The notes under the pieces were generated by a model that saw nothing but the letters and a program-made list of their open reading frames with translations, did no database searches and was not told where the DNA came from. The translations under genes and the position numbers were made by a program. From Flavobacterium sp. N502536 (GTDB taxonomy: Bacteria > Bacteroidota > Bacteroidia > Flavobacteriales > Flavobacteriaceae), in assembly GCF_025947345.1 (NCBI RefSeq), contig NZ_CP110011.1, positions 3,100,001 through 3,164,000 of the forward strand: DNA of 64,000 nucleotides, read 5' to 3'. Shown piece by piece: positions 9,733-18,085 of this stretch. How positions within the stretch are numbered: position 1 is the stretch's first letter; every line of letters begins with the position of its first letter.

Positions 9733-9879
9733 ATGAAAGCAGATAAAATAAGAAAGAAGAACATCGAAAAACTGGGGATATCAAACAAAGGCATCAAACA
9801 AAAAGACAGAGTCATCAACCTAATGGTGTTTTCTATAGTATTCTTTATTGCACTTTTGATGATTTCGCAAATCGTATAA
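9733..9879 (+). CDS. 48-residue single-pass membrane peptide
   Basis: The ATG at 9733 opens a 48-codon frame. The peptide has a strongly basic N-terminal half (MKADKIRKKNIEKLGISNKG) and a C-terminal hydrophobic helix (INLMVFSIVFFIALLMISQI) ending in V. This is the layout of a small inner-membrane protein with its basic end in the cytoplasm. A strong terminator follows at 9902, and a sigma-54-like promoter precedes it by about 130 bases, so it is probably a separate transcription unit. Small membrane proteins of this kind often act in envelope stress, but no family is recognised. A frame on the opposite strand over the same bases is its shadow. Confidence 0.65.
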   Translation: MKADKIRKKNIEKLGISNKGIKQKDRVINLMVFSIVFFIALLMISQIV

Positions 9880-9901
9880 AACATATTTTAATTAAGATAT
9901 T

Positions 9902-9950
9902 AAAAGAAGTAAAGCTCTCGACAACGATGAGTTTTACTTCTTTTGTTTTT
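9902..9950 (+). terminator. Rho-independent terminator of the membrane peptide gene
   Basis: AAAAGAAGTAAAGCTC (9902-9917) pairs with GAGTTTTACTTCTTTT (9929-9944), with one G-U pair, and is followed by GTTTTT. Confidence 0.85.
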
Positions 9951-9990
9951 ACATAAAAATGGCCGAGGACCATACTCTTCGAACGGCAGT

Positions 9991-10031
9991 CTCAAAATGA
10001 TAAAATCGTATCATTTTGAGGCGTTTTTTTT
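9991..10031 (+). terminator. Second terminator-like hairpin with no gene of its own
   Basis: CTCAAAATGATA (9991-10002) and TATCATTTTGAG (10009-10020) pair perfectly, followed by GCG and a run of T. It lies 47 bases after the preceding terminator. The remaining bases up to 10195 show no gene; they form the upstream region of the GNAT gene. Confidence 0.7.
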
Positions 10032-10195
10032 ACAGTTAAAATAGCTGTTTTAAGTGTAATGTGCTGATTTTTATAGGTTTTGTTGCGGTTTAGATATAGT
10101 GAAAATCTATTGGTATGTAATTTGAATATTATGCATTGTGTCTCCATCTCCTAAAATAACAAGGACAGTAAGAAATAGGAGTTACACCAAATCAT

Positions 10196-10879
10196 ATGAG
10201 AACCATAGCATGTAAAATAGGCCCTACGGAGAGAAGCTTTATGCTTTCGAAACCCTTACCAACCCAAACAGTATTTTTACCGCTAAAAGAGGCAGAGGAA
10301 TCCGGTGATTTTATTATTGAAAAAGCCCGACCTATTCATACCTTTTGGATAAAACAAATTTGTGAAGTAACACTTGCATCAGCCATAGCTCGCGGAACCG
10401 GAATTTCCGGACGCTCTCCCGAGCTGCTGGAAACAAAAATGAAAAAAGGAGAAGCTGTCATCGCTTTTGCATCAGATGGGAGATGGGCAGGCTTTTCTTT
10501 TATCTCTTCCTGGGAAAATGGCAACTATGTCTCTAATTCGGGATTAATTGTAGCTCCAGAATTCCGACATACCGGACTTGCTAAAAGGATTAAAAGAAAA
10601 ATTTTTGAGCTTAGCCGACAGAAATATCCCGATGCCCGTATATTCAGCCTAACTACTGGTCTTGCTGTAATGAAAATGAATCATGAACTCGGTTTTGAAC
10701 CCGTCACTTACTCCGAACTAACTTCAGACGAGACATTCTGGGAAAATTGTAAATCATGTGTAAACTGCCCGATTTTGATGAATAAGGACAGGAAAAACTG
10801 TTTGTGTACGGCTATGCTTTATGACCCCAAACAAAATGGAACTAAGATAGATCTGGTAAAAGATCTAGAGATTATGTAA
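10196..10879 (+). CDS. GNAT-family acetyltransferase with Cys-rich C-terminus
   Basis: The 227-residue protein has the GNAT core: a beta strand pair (GEAVIAFASDGRWAGFSFIS), then SNSGLIVAPEFRHTGLAKRI holding the acetyl-CoA loop R-H-T-G-L-A, and MKMNHELGFEPVTYSEL as the usual last helix and strand. The tail carries a cysteine cluster (CKSCVNCP and KNCLCTAM) unusual for GNAT enzymes. I recall similar proteins at the head of arginine-biosynthesis clusters of Bacteroidota, but no arg gene follows here. A degraded copy of the last two thirds of the gene lies at 26225-26576, so this locus has been split or duplicated around the accessory region. The acetyl acceptor is unknown. Confidence 0.8.
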   Translation: MRTIACKIGPTERSFMLSKPLPTQTVFLPLKEAEESGDFIIEKARPIHTFWIKQICEVTLASAIARGTGISGRSPELLETKMKKGEAVIAFASDGRWAGFSFISSWENGNYVSNSGLIVAPEFRHTGLAKRIKRKIFELSRQKYPDARIFSLTTGLAVMKMNHELGFEPVTYSELTSDETFWENCKSCVNCPILMNKDRKNCLCTAMLYDPKQNGTKIDLVKDLEIM

Positions 10880-10932
10880 TAGTTCTACAAATATTGACTG
10901 GGGTTTCAATCTTAGGGATACAATACATTACC
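10526..10932. repeat. Direct repeat, intact copy (GNAT 3' part plus downstream bases)
   Basis: These bases recur at 26225-26629 in the same orientation at about 93% identity by eye, with one 2-base length difference after the stop codon. The two copies bracket 15.7 kb of accessory DNA. The match ends at the shared bases TACATTACC. Confidence 0.92.
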
Positions 10933-11060
10933 ACGATCTAAATAATTTAAATTTCAAATTCCATTTCATAATCACAATTTTAATATCTAGGAAATGATAG
11001 ACAAAATTTGCTAGTTTTACTGAAAAGTAAATTGTAATAAAAAAGAATAGTATACAGAAT

Positions 11061-11891
11061 ATGAAGGAACAACTTACTGAAATTATAAGGCAAGTTTATC
11101 AGAAACAAAACAGAAATCTATTTACATTTTTAACGGGTGCAGGAATTTCCGCAGAAAGCGGTATACCAACTTACAGAGGAGTAGATGGTATTTGGATAAA
11201 AGGAACTAAATTTCATAAACCAGAGGAGTTTGGAACATTTAAATATTTCAAAGAAAATCCCGAAGAGGTTTGGCAATACTCACTGTTTAGAAAAAAGATG
11301 TTTGAAAATGCTCAGGCCAATGAAAGCCATCATGAGATAGTTGCAATTGAAAATCTTTTACAAGACAGATTTCATTTAATAACTCAAAACATAGACAATC
11401 TGCACCGACGTGCCGGTAACGAAAGAATCTATGAAGTACATGGAAAAACCAGAGAAATTAAATGTTCGAATGGATGTAAAGGAATAGAAAATTTGCCTGC
11501 TGAAATTCAAGGCAAAGACATAGATGAAGATTTAACAGATAAAGATATCGAATTGCTAAAGTGCAAAGAATGCGGCAGCTGGATGAGACCAAATATTTTA
11601 TGGTTTGACGAGTATTATGATGAAAAAACAAATAAAAAATTCAGTTCTTTAAAAATTGCTAAAAATTCAGGGGTTCTGTTTATTGTAGGAACTTCAGGAG
11701 CGACAAATTTGCCAATGGCAATCGCAGAAACCACATTGAAATATGGCGGAACAATCGTTGATATTAATACTGAGGATAATTTATTTACAGCGCTTATTAA
11801 AGACAAGAAAAATAAAATGATCATTCGTGAAACTTCAACAGAAGCATTAAAAACAATTCGGGAAATATTAGAAAATATAGTAAAAGAATAA
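11061..11891 (+). CDS. Sir2-family NAD-dependent deacylase (sirtuin)
   Basis: All sirtuin landmarks are present in 276 residues: GAGIS-AESGIPTYRG (residues 26-40), TQNIDNLH (108-115), the catalytic His in VHGK (His127), and a zinc ribbon with Cys135, Cys139, Cys168 and Cys171. The NAD-binding IVGTSGATNLPMA and a final DINTED segment follow. Sirtuins remove acyl groups from lysines using NAD, and some Sir2 domains act as NAD-depleting phage-defence effectors. This one is a compact stand-alone enzyme without an Argonaute, HerA or other defence partner, so a deacylase role is more likely. It lies in the accessory stretch between the GNAT gene and the tRNA-Ser island. Confidence 0.9.
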   Translation: MKEQLTEIIRQVYQKQNRNLFTFLTGAGISAESGIPTYRGVDGIWIKGTKFHKPEEFGTFKYFKENPEEVWQYSLFRKKMFENAQANESHHEIVAIENLLQDRFHLITQNIDNLHRRAGNERIYEVHGKTREIKCSNGCKGIENLPAEIQGKDIDEDLTDKDIELLKCKECGSWMRPNILWFDEYYDEKTNKKFSSLKIAKNSGVLFIVGTSGATNLPMAIAETTLKYGGTIVDINTEDNLFTALIKDKKNKMIIRETSTEALKTIREILENIVKE

Positions 11892-11913
11892 ACTGTTTCT
11901 AAGAGTAAAATTT

Positions 11914-12357
11914 ATGTGCGAAACTGGAAAAGAAATTAAGCTTTGTACTTGCGTTCCAAACGGGATGAATAGAATTGTACACAATAAAAAATCCCGTAGA
12001 TTTAAAAATTTGCCTAAAGAATTCACCTGGACATTACGAAAATATGTGGGTTTTAGTAATTGCATGATGGATGGTATGATAATTTTTCCACTCGATATTT
12101 TATCAGAAGATTTGACAACTGAAAAAATGCTTGCAGATCTAAATAATAGAAATTGTTTTGATTTTGATTATCAACCCAATGAAGGTGATAATCTTCAAAT
12201 TTTTACCCCTGAAAAGTATTCGAGACAGTTTTTATCTTTTATCTATCGAAATGGGGAATGGATTGCTGACTATTATAACGGTTTCAGAGATGCAACTGAA
12301 AAAATAAATCATGGAAAAGTATATTTTGATGAAAAAACTGAAAATAAAAATGATTAA
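11914..12357 (+). CDS. 147-residue conserved protein, copy 1 of a duplicated pair
   Basis: The product begins MCETGKEIKLCTCVPNG and has no signal peptide or membrane segment. Central segments are MMDGMIIFPLDILSEDLTTE and ADLNNRNCFDFDYQPNEGDN. Almost the same protein is encoded at 13267-13710, differing mainly around residues 18-55 and 85-100. The stop overlaps the start of the lipoprotein at 12350, so the two are co-transcribed. No family is recognised. The copy-lipoprotein-copy order resembles the tandem-duplicated immunity or accessory genes of toxin loci, but no toxin is visible nearby. Confidence 0.75.
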   Translation: MCETGKEIKLCTCVPNGMNRIVHNKKSRRFKNLPKEFTWTLRKYVGFSNCMMDGMIIFPLDILSEDLTTEKMLADLNNRNCFDFDYQPNEGDNLQIFTPEKYSRQFLSFIYRNGEWIADYYNGFRDATEKINHGKVYFDEKTENKND

Positions 12358-13207
12358 AAAAACATTACTATTATTAATAACATTCGCAATCGTTACAAGT
12401 TGTAAAAATCAAAAAGAGGAGAGTAAATTTATAGATGTAAAAAGTGATAGTTCAAAATATCTTTTAGTAAAAGATGAAAATTACAAAGGTTTTAATTTGC
12501 AAAAGATTAAAGGCAAATGGGAACTTGAAAATGCTTCAATTGGGGATAATTCTAAAAATTATAATTTTGAATTAGGTGACAGTGAATTTACCCTGAATGA
12601 AGGAACTTGCGATACATCATTTGAAATTGATAGTATTCATAATCTGGAATATCATATACAAGGGCATTTTTATGGTCATTCAATAAAAGATGAAATGGAA
12701 ATTTTAAGTGACAAATTCTACAATTTATTTAATGTTAATATATTAGACTTTAAAGGCGTTATCACCACAAAATGTGCCGTTCCGTTTCATAAAATATATG
12801 TGTTTGGAGATGATTTGTTGGTTTGGTATTCGGGAAATTATATGCATTTTTTAAAGAAGAAAGAAAACCCTAAAGAATTACTTTTTAAATGCAAAGAAAA
12901 TGACAATGGCATTTCAAGATATGACGATCCTCTTAATAAAACATGTGTATGCAATGAAAACACATTCAATAACGCATATGAAATATTTTATGAGGAATCA
13001 CCGGATTACTTAAAAGAGAGTTTATTGAAAAAATTACCGCAGAAAAATCATGAATGGAAAGCTGCGGATGCAGATGTGACCTATACTTGGATTTTGCAGG
13101 ATACTCTAAAAATAAATATGTTTTTTCAGGGAGGTGAAAACCGTTATGTCTTTTATAAAAATAGCGACAATAAAATTGAATACAAAGAATATCTGTCGCT
13201 TCCTTAG
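12350..13207 (+). CDS. Lipoprotein of unknown function between the duplicated genes
   Basis: I chose the ATG at 12350 because it gives a lipoprotein signal (MIKKTLLLLITFAIVTSC) and overlaps the previous stop by 8 bases (AATGATTAA), the usual form of translational coupling. A longer in-frame start at 12311 would hide the signal behind 13 extra residues. The mature 268 residues contain repeated short beta segments (KGKWELENASIGD, NYNFELGDSEFTL) and a cysteine-bearing NKTCVCNEN segment. I recognise no domain. It lies between two nearly identical 147-residue genes and probably belongs to the same unit. Confidence 0.75.
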   Translation: MIKKTLLLLITFAIVTSCKNQKEESKFIDVKSDSSKYLLVKDENYKGFNLQKIKGKWELENASIGDNSKNYNFELGDSEFTLNEGTCDTSFEIDSIHNLEYHIQGHFYGHSIKDEMEILSDKFYNLFNVNILDFKGVITTKCAVPFHKIYVFGDDLLVWYSGNYMHFLKKKENPKELLFKCKENDNGISRYDDPLNKTCVCNENTFNNAYEIFYEESPDYLKESLLKKLPQKNHEWKAADADVTYTWILQDTLKINMFFQGGENRYVFYKNSDNKIEYKEYLSLP

Positions 13208-13266
13208 TTTTAATATTTGATCATAACAGTAAACAGAAAGATAAACTATTTTAGTACTAAAAATTT

Positions 13267-13710
13267 ATGTGCGAAACCGGAAAAGAAATTAAACTTTGTA
13301 CTTGTGTTCCAAATGGTATAAATACAATTGTACATAACAAAAAATCCCGACGATTTAAAAAATTGCGCAATGAGTTTACCTGGACATTAGAAAAATATGT
13401 TGGTGATAGTCAGTGTATGATGGATGGAATGATGATTTTTCCTCTCGATGTTTTATCAGAAGATTTGACAACTGAAAAAATGCTTGCCGATCTAAATAAT
13501 AGAAATTGTTTTGATTTTGATTATCAACCCAATGAAGGAGATAATCTTCAAATTTTTACTCCGCACAGATACGAACGGGAGTTTTTATCCTTTATCTATC
13601 GAAATGAGGAATGGATAGCTGATTATTATAACGGTTTCAGAGATGCAACTGAAAAAATAAATTATGGAAAAGTATATTTTGATGAAAAAACTGGAAATAA
13701 AAATGATTAA
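13267..13710 (+). CDS. 147-residue conserved protein, copy 2 of a duplicated pair
   Basis: Nearly identical to the protein at 11914: same length, same opening (MCETGKEIKLCTCVPNG), same DLTTEKMLADLNNRNCFDF segment, and same ending (KVYFDEKT-NKND). The 10 or so bases before each start also match (AATTTATG), so the duplication covers the translation start. Differences cluster in residues 18-55 and 85-100, which suggests partial diversification after duplication. Function is unknown. Confidence 0.75.
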   Translation: MCETGKEIKLCTCVPNGINTIVHNKKSRRFKKLRNEFTWTLEKYVGDSQCMMDGMMIFPLDVLSEDLTTEKMLADLNNRNCFDFDYQPNEGDNLQIFTPHRYEREFLSFIYRNEEWIADYYNGFRDATEKINYGKVYFDEKTGNKND

Positions 13711-13866
13711 AAAAGTCAAAATTCTAAAGTAGCATCCTTGGAGAGTTTGTCGGTTTCATCACTTTTAATGATTAACAGCTATTAAAGACATTACCTGTGT
13801 TTTTGACGACAGGAACATAGTAAAATTTCGGGATATATTTTTTTAAAACTTGAAGAAATCATTCCG

Positions 13867-13929
13867 GTATAAAACAACAAAACCCTCAACAATGTTGAGG
13901 GTTTTGTCTTTTGCGGAGAAAGAGGGATT
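13867..13929. repeat. Left 63-bp direct repeat of the island (tRNA-Ser 3' end plus its terminator), att-like
   Basis: These 63 bases are identical to 26670-26732. They contain the tRNA-Ser terminator hairpin (AAAACCCTCAAC 13879-13890 and GTTGAGGGTTTT 13894-13905) and the last about 15 bases of the minus-strand tRNA gene (GGAGAAAGAGGGATT). After GGGATT the sequence differs completely from the tRNA, so only the tRNA 3' end is present here. This is the pattern left by integration into a tRNA 3' end. Bases 13930-14210 then hold no gene; a minus-strand frame across this site is a chance reading of the repeat. Confidence 0.85.
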
Positions 13930-14210
13930 TGTACTCCTTCTCTAATGCTTTTATATATAAGGATTATATATTTTTTTCCTATTTTAGGGTCTCGCTTTTG
14001 CCCCTCTATTTTGAGTTGCAAATTTTGAAATCTTATAAGACAAATATAAAGAAATAAAATTACAATCAAAAAATAGTGAAAATTTAGATGTTCAATTATT
14101 GAAATAGTTTTAGAATATAAAATCAATTTGGAAGAAAAAACATTATAAATGATTTGGTTTTTCTTATCTTTCTAAAGCCTTTTAAAAGAAAAATAATGAA
14201 TTTTTAATGT

Positions 14211-15566
14211 ATGGAATTTTATAAAAAACGCCAACCAATTTCAGGGATTCCTGAACAGGAAATTGATAATTCATTTAAACGTTTTATAGATTTAATATCT
14301 GAGGAATGGTTAAACAAAAACAATTATCATCCTCTTAGAGCCCTATGGAAAAGAAGTGATATTTTATCCTCAAATGAAATTTTCTCGCTTGGGACTGCTA
14401 TTGATGAATTGTCTACTATAGATTCTAATTGGCTTCGTAATCAAGTTAAACTGATGAAATCAGCAGAGCGAAATAATTATCTTGGTGCATTTGCAGAAGT
14501 TTTTAGCATATATCTATTAAATGGAGACAATCATGTTACTGTTCCTGCAAAAACAAACCAACCGGGTTATGATGCATTAATGTCATTAACTCCTTCTGGT
14601 CAAACAATACGATTATCAATTAAAAATTATGGTCAATCTAAACATGAAGAAACATTTGTAAAATGGGCAACTAAAACAGAAGAATTAATAGTCAAACTTC
14701 TGAAAAAATACAAATACCATCCCGTAACAATTTGGATCGATTGTCCAAGTCAATATCCGAGTGAAGCAAAATGGAAATTGCTTCATTCTCATCTCGACAA
14801 TATTTTTAAAATAAAAAAAAATGCAACAGATCCATTTTCTGCTTTATGTACAGACGTTCCTGAATGGATTGTTATTATTAGTCCCCATATCGCAGCTGAT
14901 GGTCTACTTCACCCTAAATACAATTCATACACTTTTGTATTGAGTAGTGTTTATCACCCGAACGAAAATGACAATTTGTTAAGCAAGATTCAAGATGCCT
15001 GCTCTAATCTTTCAAAACACTCAGCAACCGAAGATGAATTTGTTAAAAATTTTCTATTTATACATCTCTCACCGTTGGCTTCAGTTGCAAAATGTAAAGA
15101 ATGGCTAGATGAATATTTTATCGAGTTTCCTGATAAACCAATTTCATCTGTTTTATTTCACCAACCATCGGTTGTGACAAATGTGAAAACAGGCTCATCA
15201 AATATCAATCATTTCTTTTTCCCATATATAAGAGAAGAACGAATGGAAGATTGGTTACCCTCAGGCTTCCAATTTAATTTCAAAGTACCCATAGGTACAA
15301 TATCAATGGAACCGGCAACCTATTCTTTAAATTTCACACACCCGGATGGTAAAATTGAAGTTATTACTGTTAATGATAGATATATGTATCAAAGAGGTAA
15401 TCACTATATCCAAATGCAACCAAATGGTAAAGATGGTTTTACAGCTAATATTAGCCAGTTAGCACCTGGTGTATTTTCGAATATTGTTGTTGAATTTCCT
15501 AATCAGCCAGGTCAAGCAGTAATAACTGGCAAATTCCCTCCCAACGATGAATTATTAATTTTATAA
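14211..15566 (+). CDS. Possible PD-(D/E)XK-type nuclease protein, otherwise unknown
   Basis: The 451-residue protein is not one I recognise. Residues 92-140 look like a restriction-endonuclease core: helix GAFAEVFSIYLL with Glu96, then PGYDALM with Asp121, then RLSIKNYG with Lys138. The arrangement E-x24-D-x16-(S)xK fits the PD-(D/E)XK fold with a Ser in the (D/E) position, so catalytic competence is uncertain. The C-terminal third is beta-rich (residues about 345-445; FNFKVPIGTISMEPATYSL, PGQAVITGKF). It starts the island's only plus-strand pair, 18 bases before a GGCT-like gene and convergent with the restriction/OLD/helicase operon. A defence or self-recognition role is inference from this position. 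Confidence 0.55.
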   Translation: MEFYKKRQPISGIPEQEIDNSFKRFIDLISEEWLNKNNYHPLRALWKRSDILSSNEIFSLGTAIDELSTIDSNWLRNQVKLMKSAERNNYLGAFAEVFSIYLLNGDNHVTVPAKTNQPGYDALMSLTPSGQTIRLSIKNYGQSKHEETFVKWATKTEELIVKLLKKYKYHPVTIWIDCPSQYPSEAKWKLLHSHLDNIFKIKKNATDPFSALCTDVPEWIVIISPHIAADGLLHPKYNSYTFVLSSVYHPNENDNLLSKIQDACSNLSKHSATEDEFVKNFLFIHLSPLASVAKCKEWLDEYFIEFPDKPISSVLFHQPSVVTNVKTGSSNINHFFFPYIREERMEDWLPSGFQFNFKVPIGTISMEPATYSLNFTHPDGKIEVITVNDRYMYQRGNHYIQMQPNGKDGFTANISQLAPGVFSNIVVEFPNQPGQAVITGKFPPNDELLIL

Positions 15567-15584
15567 AAAATAGGTTATTCAATC

Positions 15585-16145
15585 ATGAAAATAGCAATAT
15601 TAGTTTGGGGCTCATTGTACTGGGATCCAAGGAATTTACAAATTACAGGTGATTGGTTTTATGGTGGCCCATCATTACCAATAGAGTTTGCGCGAATATC
15701 TGGAGATAATAGACTAACCTTGGTTCTTAAACCCGGCTTCGATTCTGTCACTGTTCTATATGCAATTTCGTCACATAATACTTTTGAAGCAGCAAGGGAG
15801 AATCTTCGCAATAGGGAAAACACTCCCAATATTGATAATATTGGCTTCATAGATTTCACAAATAATACTCAACAGGTTAGACCCGCAAATTCCTTTATTA
15901 TTGAAATACTTCGTTTGTGGAATGAAGACAAAGGTTTCGATGCAATACTCTGGTCAGATTTCTCGCCACGTTTTACCGATATCATAGGAAGACAGTTCAG
16001 CTTACAAAATGTAACAGCTTTTATTGATGATTTACCAAATAATGAAAAACAAATAGCATTAAGTTATATAAGAAATACACCCGCTCAAGTAGATACTCGT
16101 TTTAGAAAATCTATCGAACAATATTTTGAGGGAGTCTACCCCTAA
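15585..16145 (+). CDS. Gamma-glutamylcyclotransferase-fold-like protein
   Basis: The 186-residue product begins MKIAILVWGSLYWDPRNL. The V-W-G-S-L turn matches the YGSL substrate-binding loop of the GGCT/BtrG fold, and PIEFARISGDNRLTLVL followed by TVLYAIS fits its beta barrel. The family also carries an acidic residue after the LR-x-RE motif, here LRNREN. GGCT-fold enzymes cyclise or hydrolyse gamma-glutamyl amides, but this branch is uncharacterised as far as I know. It follows the putative nuclease gene by 18 bases, so the two form an operon, and it converges on the helicase gene with 26 bases between stops. Confidence 0.6.
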   Translation: MKIAILVWGSLYWDPRNLQITGDWFYGGPSLPIEFARISGDNRLTLVLKPGFDSVTVLYAISSHNTFEAARENLRNRENTPNIDNIGFIDFTNNTQQVRPANSFIIEILRLWNEDKGFDAILWSDFSPRFTDIIGRQFSLQNVTAFIDDLPNNEKQIALSYIRNTPAQVDTRFRKSIEQYFEGVYP

Positions 16146-16171
16146 TTTTTTTCAGAAATAAAAACAAAAAA

Positions 16172-18085
16172 TCAACTTATCAAATCAAGATTAACTATAT
16201 TTTCACTTCCAAACCAATTTACAGCTTGTTTAATAATTTGAGCATCTGGATTATAATAGAAAATAATAAGATTGTCTTTTGCTCTAGTACAACAAACATA
16301 GAAAATTTTTTGAGTACGGGATAAAATTCCGGGATGAGATTTCTTTTTCGCAGCTGTTAATGTACTATATATGCTTGGGTTTAATAGGTATTCAAAATTA
16401 TAATTATTCCATCCACCATTATCAAGTACAACTAGTACATTTTTAAATTCAGCACCTTTAATTTTATGTTGTGTTGAAAACGGAGTAAATCCTTCTAGAT
16501 AATAAAACAAATTTTGGAACTGCTCAAATTTCACTTGCTTTACTCTTTCAAAAATATACGGATATTCATTAATAAATTTAGAGTATTTATCATCCTTTCT
16601 GCAAAGTCCTTTTTGATCTGCAAAATCAATAACTGTGGCAATTGTTTGTTGCGACATCTCATCTAATTCTTCAATTATCTTTTTAATGTTTATTTTATCT
16701 TTGACAGATCTTACTTGATATTCCGTACGTCTTAAAAACTCATTATATTGTTTTGTCTTATAAAAATGAATATTACGCTGAATTTTAAAAAGATGTTTAA
16801 TCAGGTTATCTCTTTTAGATCCTTTTCTACTTTCATCTTTTTCATCCTGTTTTTTATCATCGATAAGAGAATCTTTATTAAGATAGGTTCTTTTTAAAAT
16901 TTCGAAATTAGAATTTGAAGCATAAATAAACAATATAGAATTAGCATCGATGAACTCTTGTTGTGCTGGTGTTGGCGTTATACTTAATTCTTTGCAAACT
17001 TGACCAAATGTATACGCAGAAAAATCTTTTGTAATATTATTATCCTTTATATAATCTGTAACTCTCTTCTTGTAATCTAAAATTTTATCGCGATCATATA
17101 TTTCCATGAGATCTCCAAAACCAGCCTTTGGAGCTATCAAATTGTGTGTCAAGTTCAATTCCTTTGTTTCTTTAGTGTCGTCAGATTTCCAACCAATTTT
17201 TACTTTATGTTTTTCTAAATCAGGATTTTTCGAATATATAAACTTTATTTTGCCTTGTTTTATAGCTGTTCCTTCCATATTTGGAGCAGTAATATCTTCA
17301 GAAGGTTCTTGTTTCAATCCATCAGTACGCAGTCTATTTGCTAAGTCAATTACTGTCATCGGATTTCTACGATTTTGTTTTTTTTGGACTTCTACTATTG
17401 ATGAATCTAAAATATATTTTTTTAAATCGCCAACTCCATCATCATAAATTGCCTGCATTGAATCCCCAAAAAAACCAATAATATTTTTCTTTTTACTTTG
17501 CTTTAAATGCACCAAAAAGATCTCTATCACAAGTGGATGGGTATCTTGATATTCATCAATGAATATGAATTTATATTTATCTTTCAGAATATCAGATAAT
17601 AATCTATATGTTTTAAAAAGATGATTTGATAGTTCAAGTACATCATCATGAGAAATAATCCCATCTTGAATTTTTGTCCATTCTTTATATTGAATACCTT
17701 CACTAATATCTTTAAAGTAGTGTACGTTGACGATACCTCCAGTAGGGCTTTTAATTTTTGAATCTTCAGTATTTATTAATTGTATTAAACCAGCCTTTAG
17801 CTCACTCTGATATAGTTTGATATTATCCCATAGAAAATCGTGAATAGTTGTGACACTTAAATTAGGATGGTTTACTCTTTCCTCTATTTCTTTTACAGCT
17901 GCATTCGTGTATGTCATACAGGCAATTTTCGAAGTGGGATTATCTTCAATTGCCTTCTTTATTACTTGTACCAGAGAGTATGTTTTCCCACTTCCAGCTC
18001 CTCCACTTAATAAAAAATTTTTCCCTTTGGTAATATACTCAAAGATAGTTTCGACCTCTTTCTCTAATTTTATTTCCTCAACCAT
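16172..18085 (-). CDS. UvrD/Rep-like superfamily 1 helicase (partner of the OLD nuclease)
   Basis: A 637-residue SF1A helicase. Motif I (Walker A) is GGAGSGKT at residues 28-35. Motif Ia is MTYTNAAVKEI, and motif II is IDEYQDTH with Asp177 and Glu178. Motif III is FFGDSMQAIYD, motif V STQHKIKGAEFKNVLVV, and motif VI YVCCTRAKDNLII. It is short for UvrD and lacks clear extra domains. Its start overlaps the end of the OLD-family gene by 16 bases, so the two are translationally coupled. An OLD ATPase/TOPRIM protein with an adjacent UvrD-like helicase defines class 2 OLD and also the Gabija defence pair (GajA/GajB). It is the last gene of the five-gene operon. Confidence 0.88.
   Translation of the reverse strand: MVEEIKLEKEVETIFEYITKGKNFLLSGGAGSGKTYSLVQVIKKAIEDNPTSKIACMTYTNAAVKEIEERVNHPNLSVTTIHDFLWDNIKLYQSELKAGLIQLINTEDSKIKSPTGGIVNVHYFKDISEGIQYKEWTKIQDGIISHDDVLELSNHLFKTYRLLSDILKDKYKFIFIDEYQDTHPLVIEIFLVHLKQSKKKNIIGFFGDSMQAIYDDGVGDLKKYILDSSIVEVQKKQNRRNPMTVIDLANRLRTDGLKQEPSEDITAPNMEGTAIKQGKIKFIYSKNPDLEKHKVKIGWKSDDTKETKELNLTHNLIAPKAGFGDLMEIYDRDKILDYKKRVTDYIKDNNITKDFSAYTFGQVCKELSITPTPAQQEFIDANSILFIYASNSNFEILKRTYLNKDSLIDDKKQDEKDESRKGSKRDNLIKHLFKIQRNIHFYKTKQYNEFLRRTEYQVRSVKDKINIKKIIEELDEMSQQTIATVIDFADQKGLCRKDDKYSKFINEYPYIFERVKQVKFEQFQNLFYYLEGFTPFSTQHKIKGAEFKNVLVVLDNGGWNNYNFEYLLNPSIYSTLTAAKKKSHPGILSRTQKIFYVCCTRAKDNLIIFYYNPDAQIIKQAVNWFGSENIVNLDLIS

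Noticed and set aside
11061..11891. Sirtuin as a Sir2 phage-defence effector
   Set aside because: It is a compact stand-alone sirtuin with a zinc ribbon and no Argonaute, HerA or sensor partner nearby.
13791..14126. Minus-strand frame across the left island repeat
   Set aside because: It reads through the tRNA remnant and terminator; the frame at 33305 has the same peptide for the same reason.
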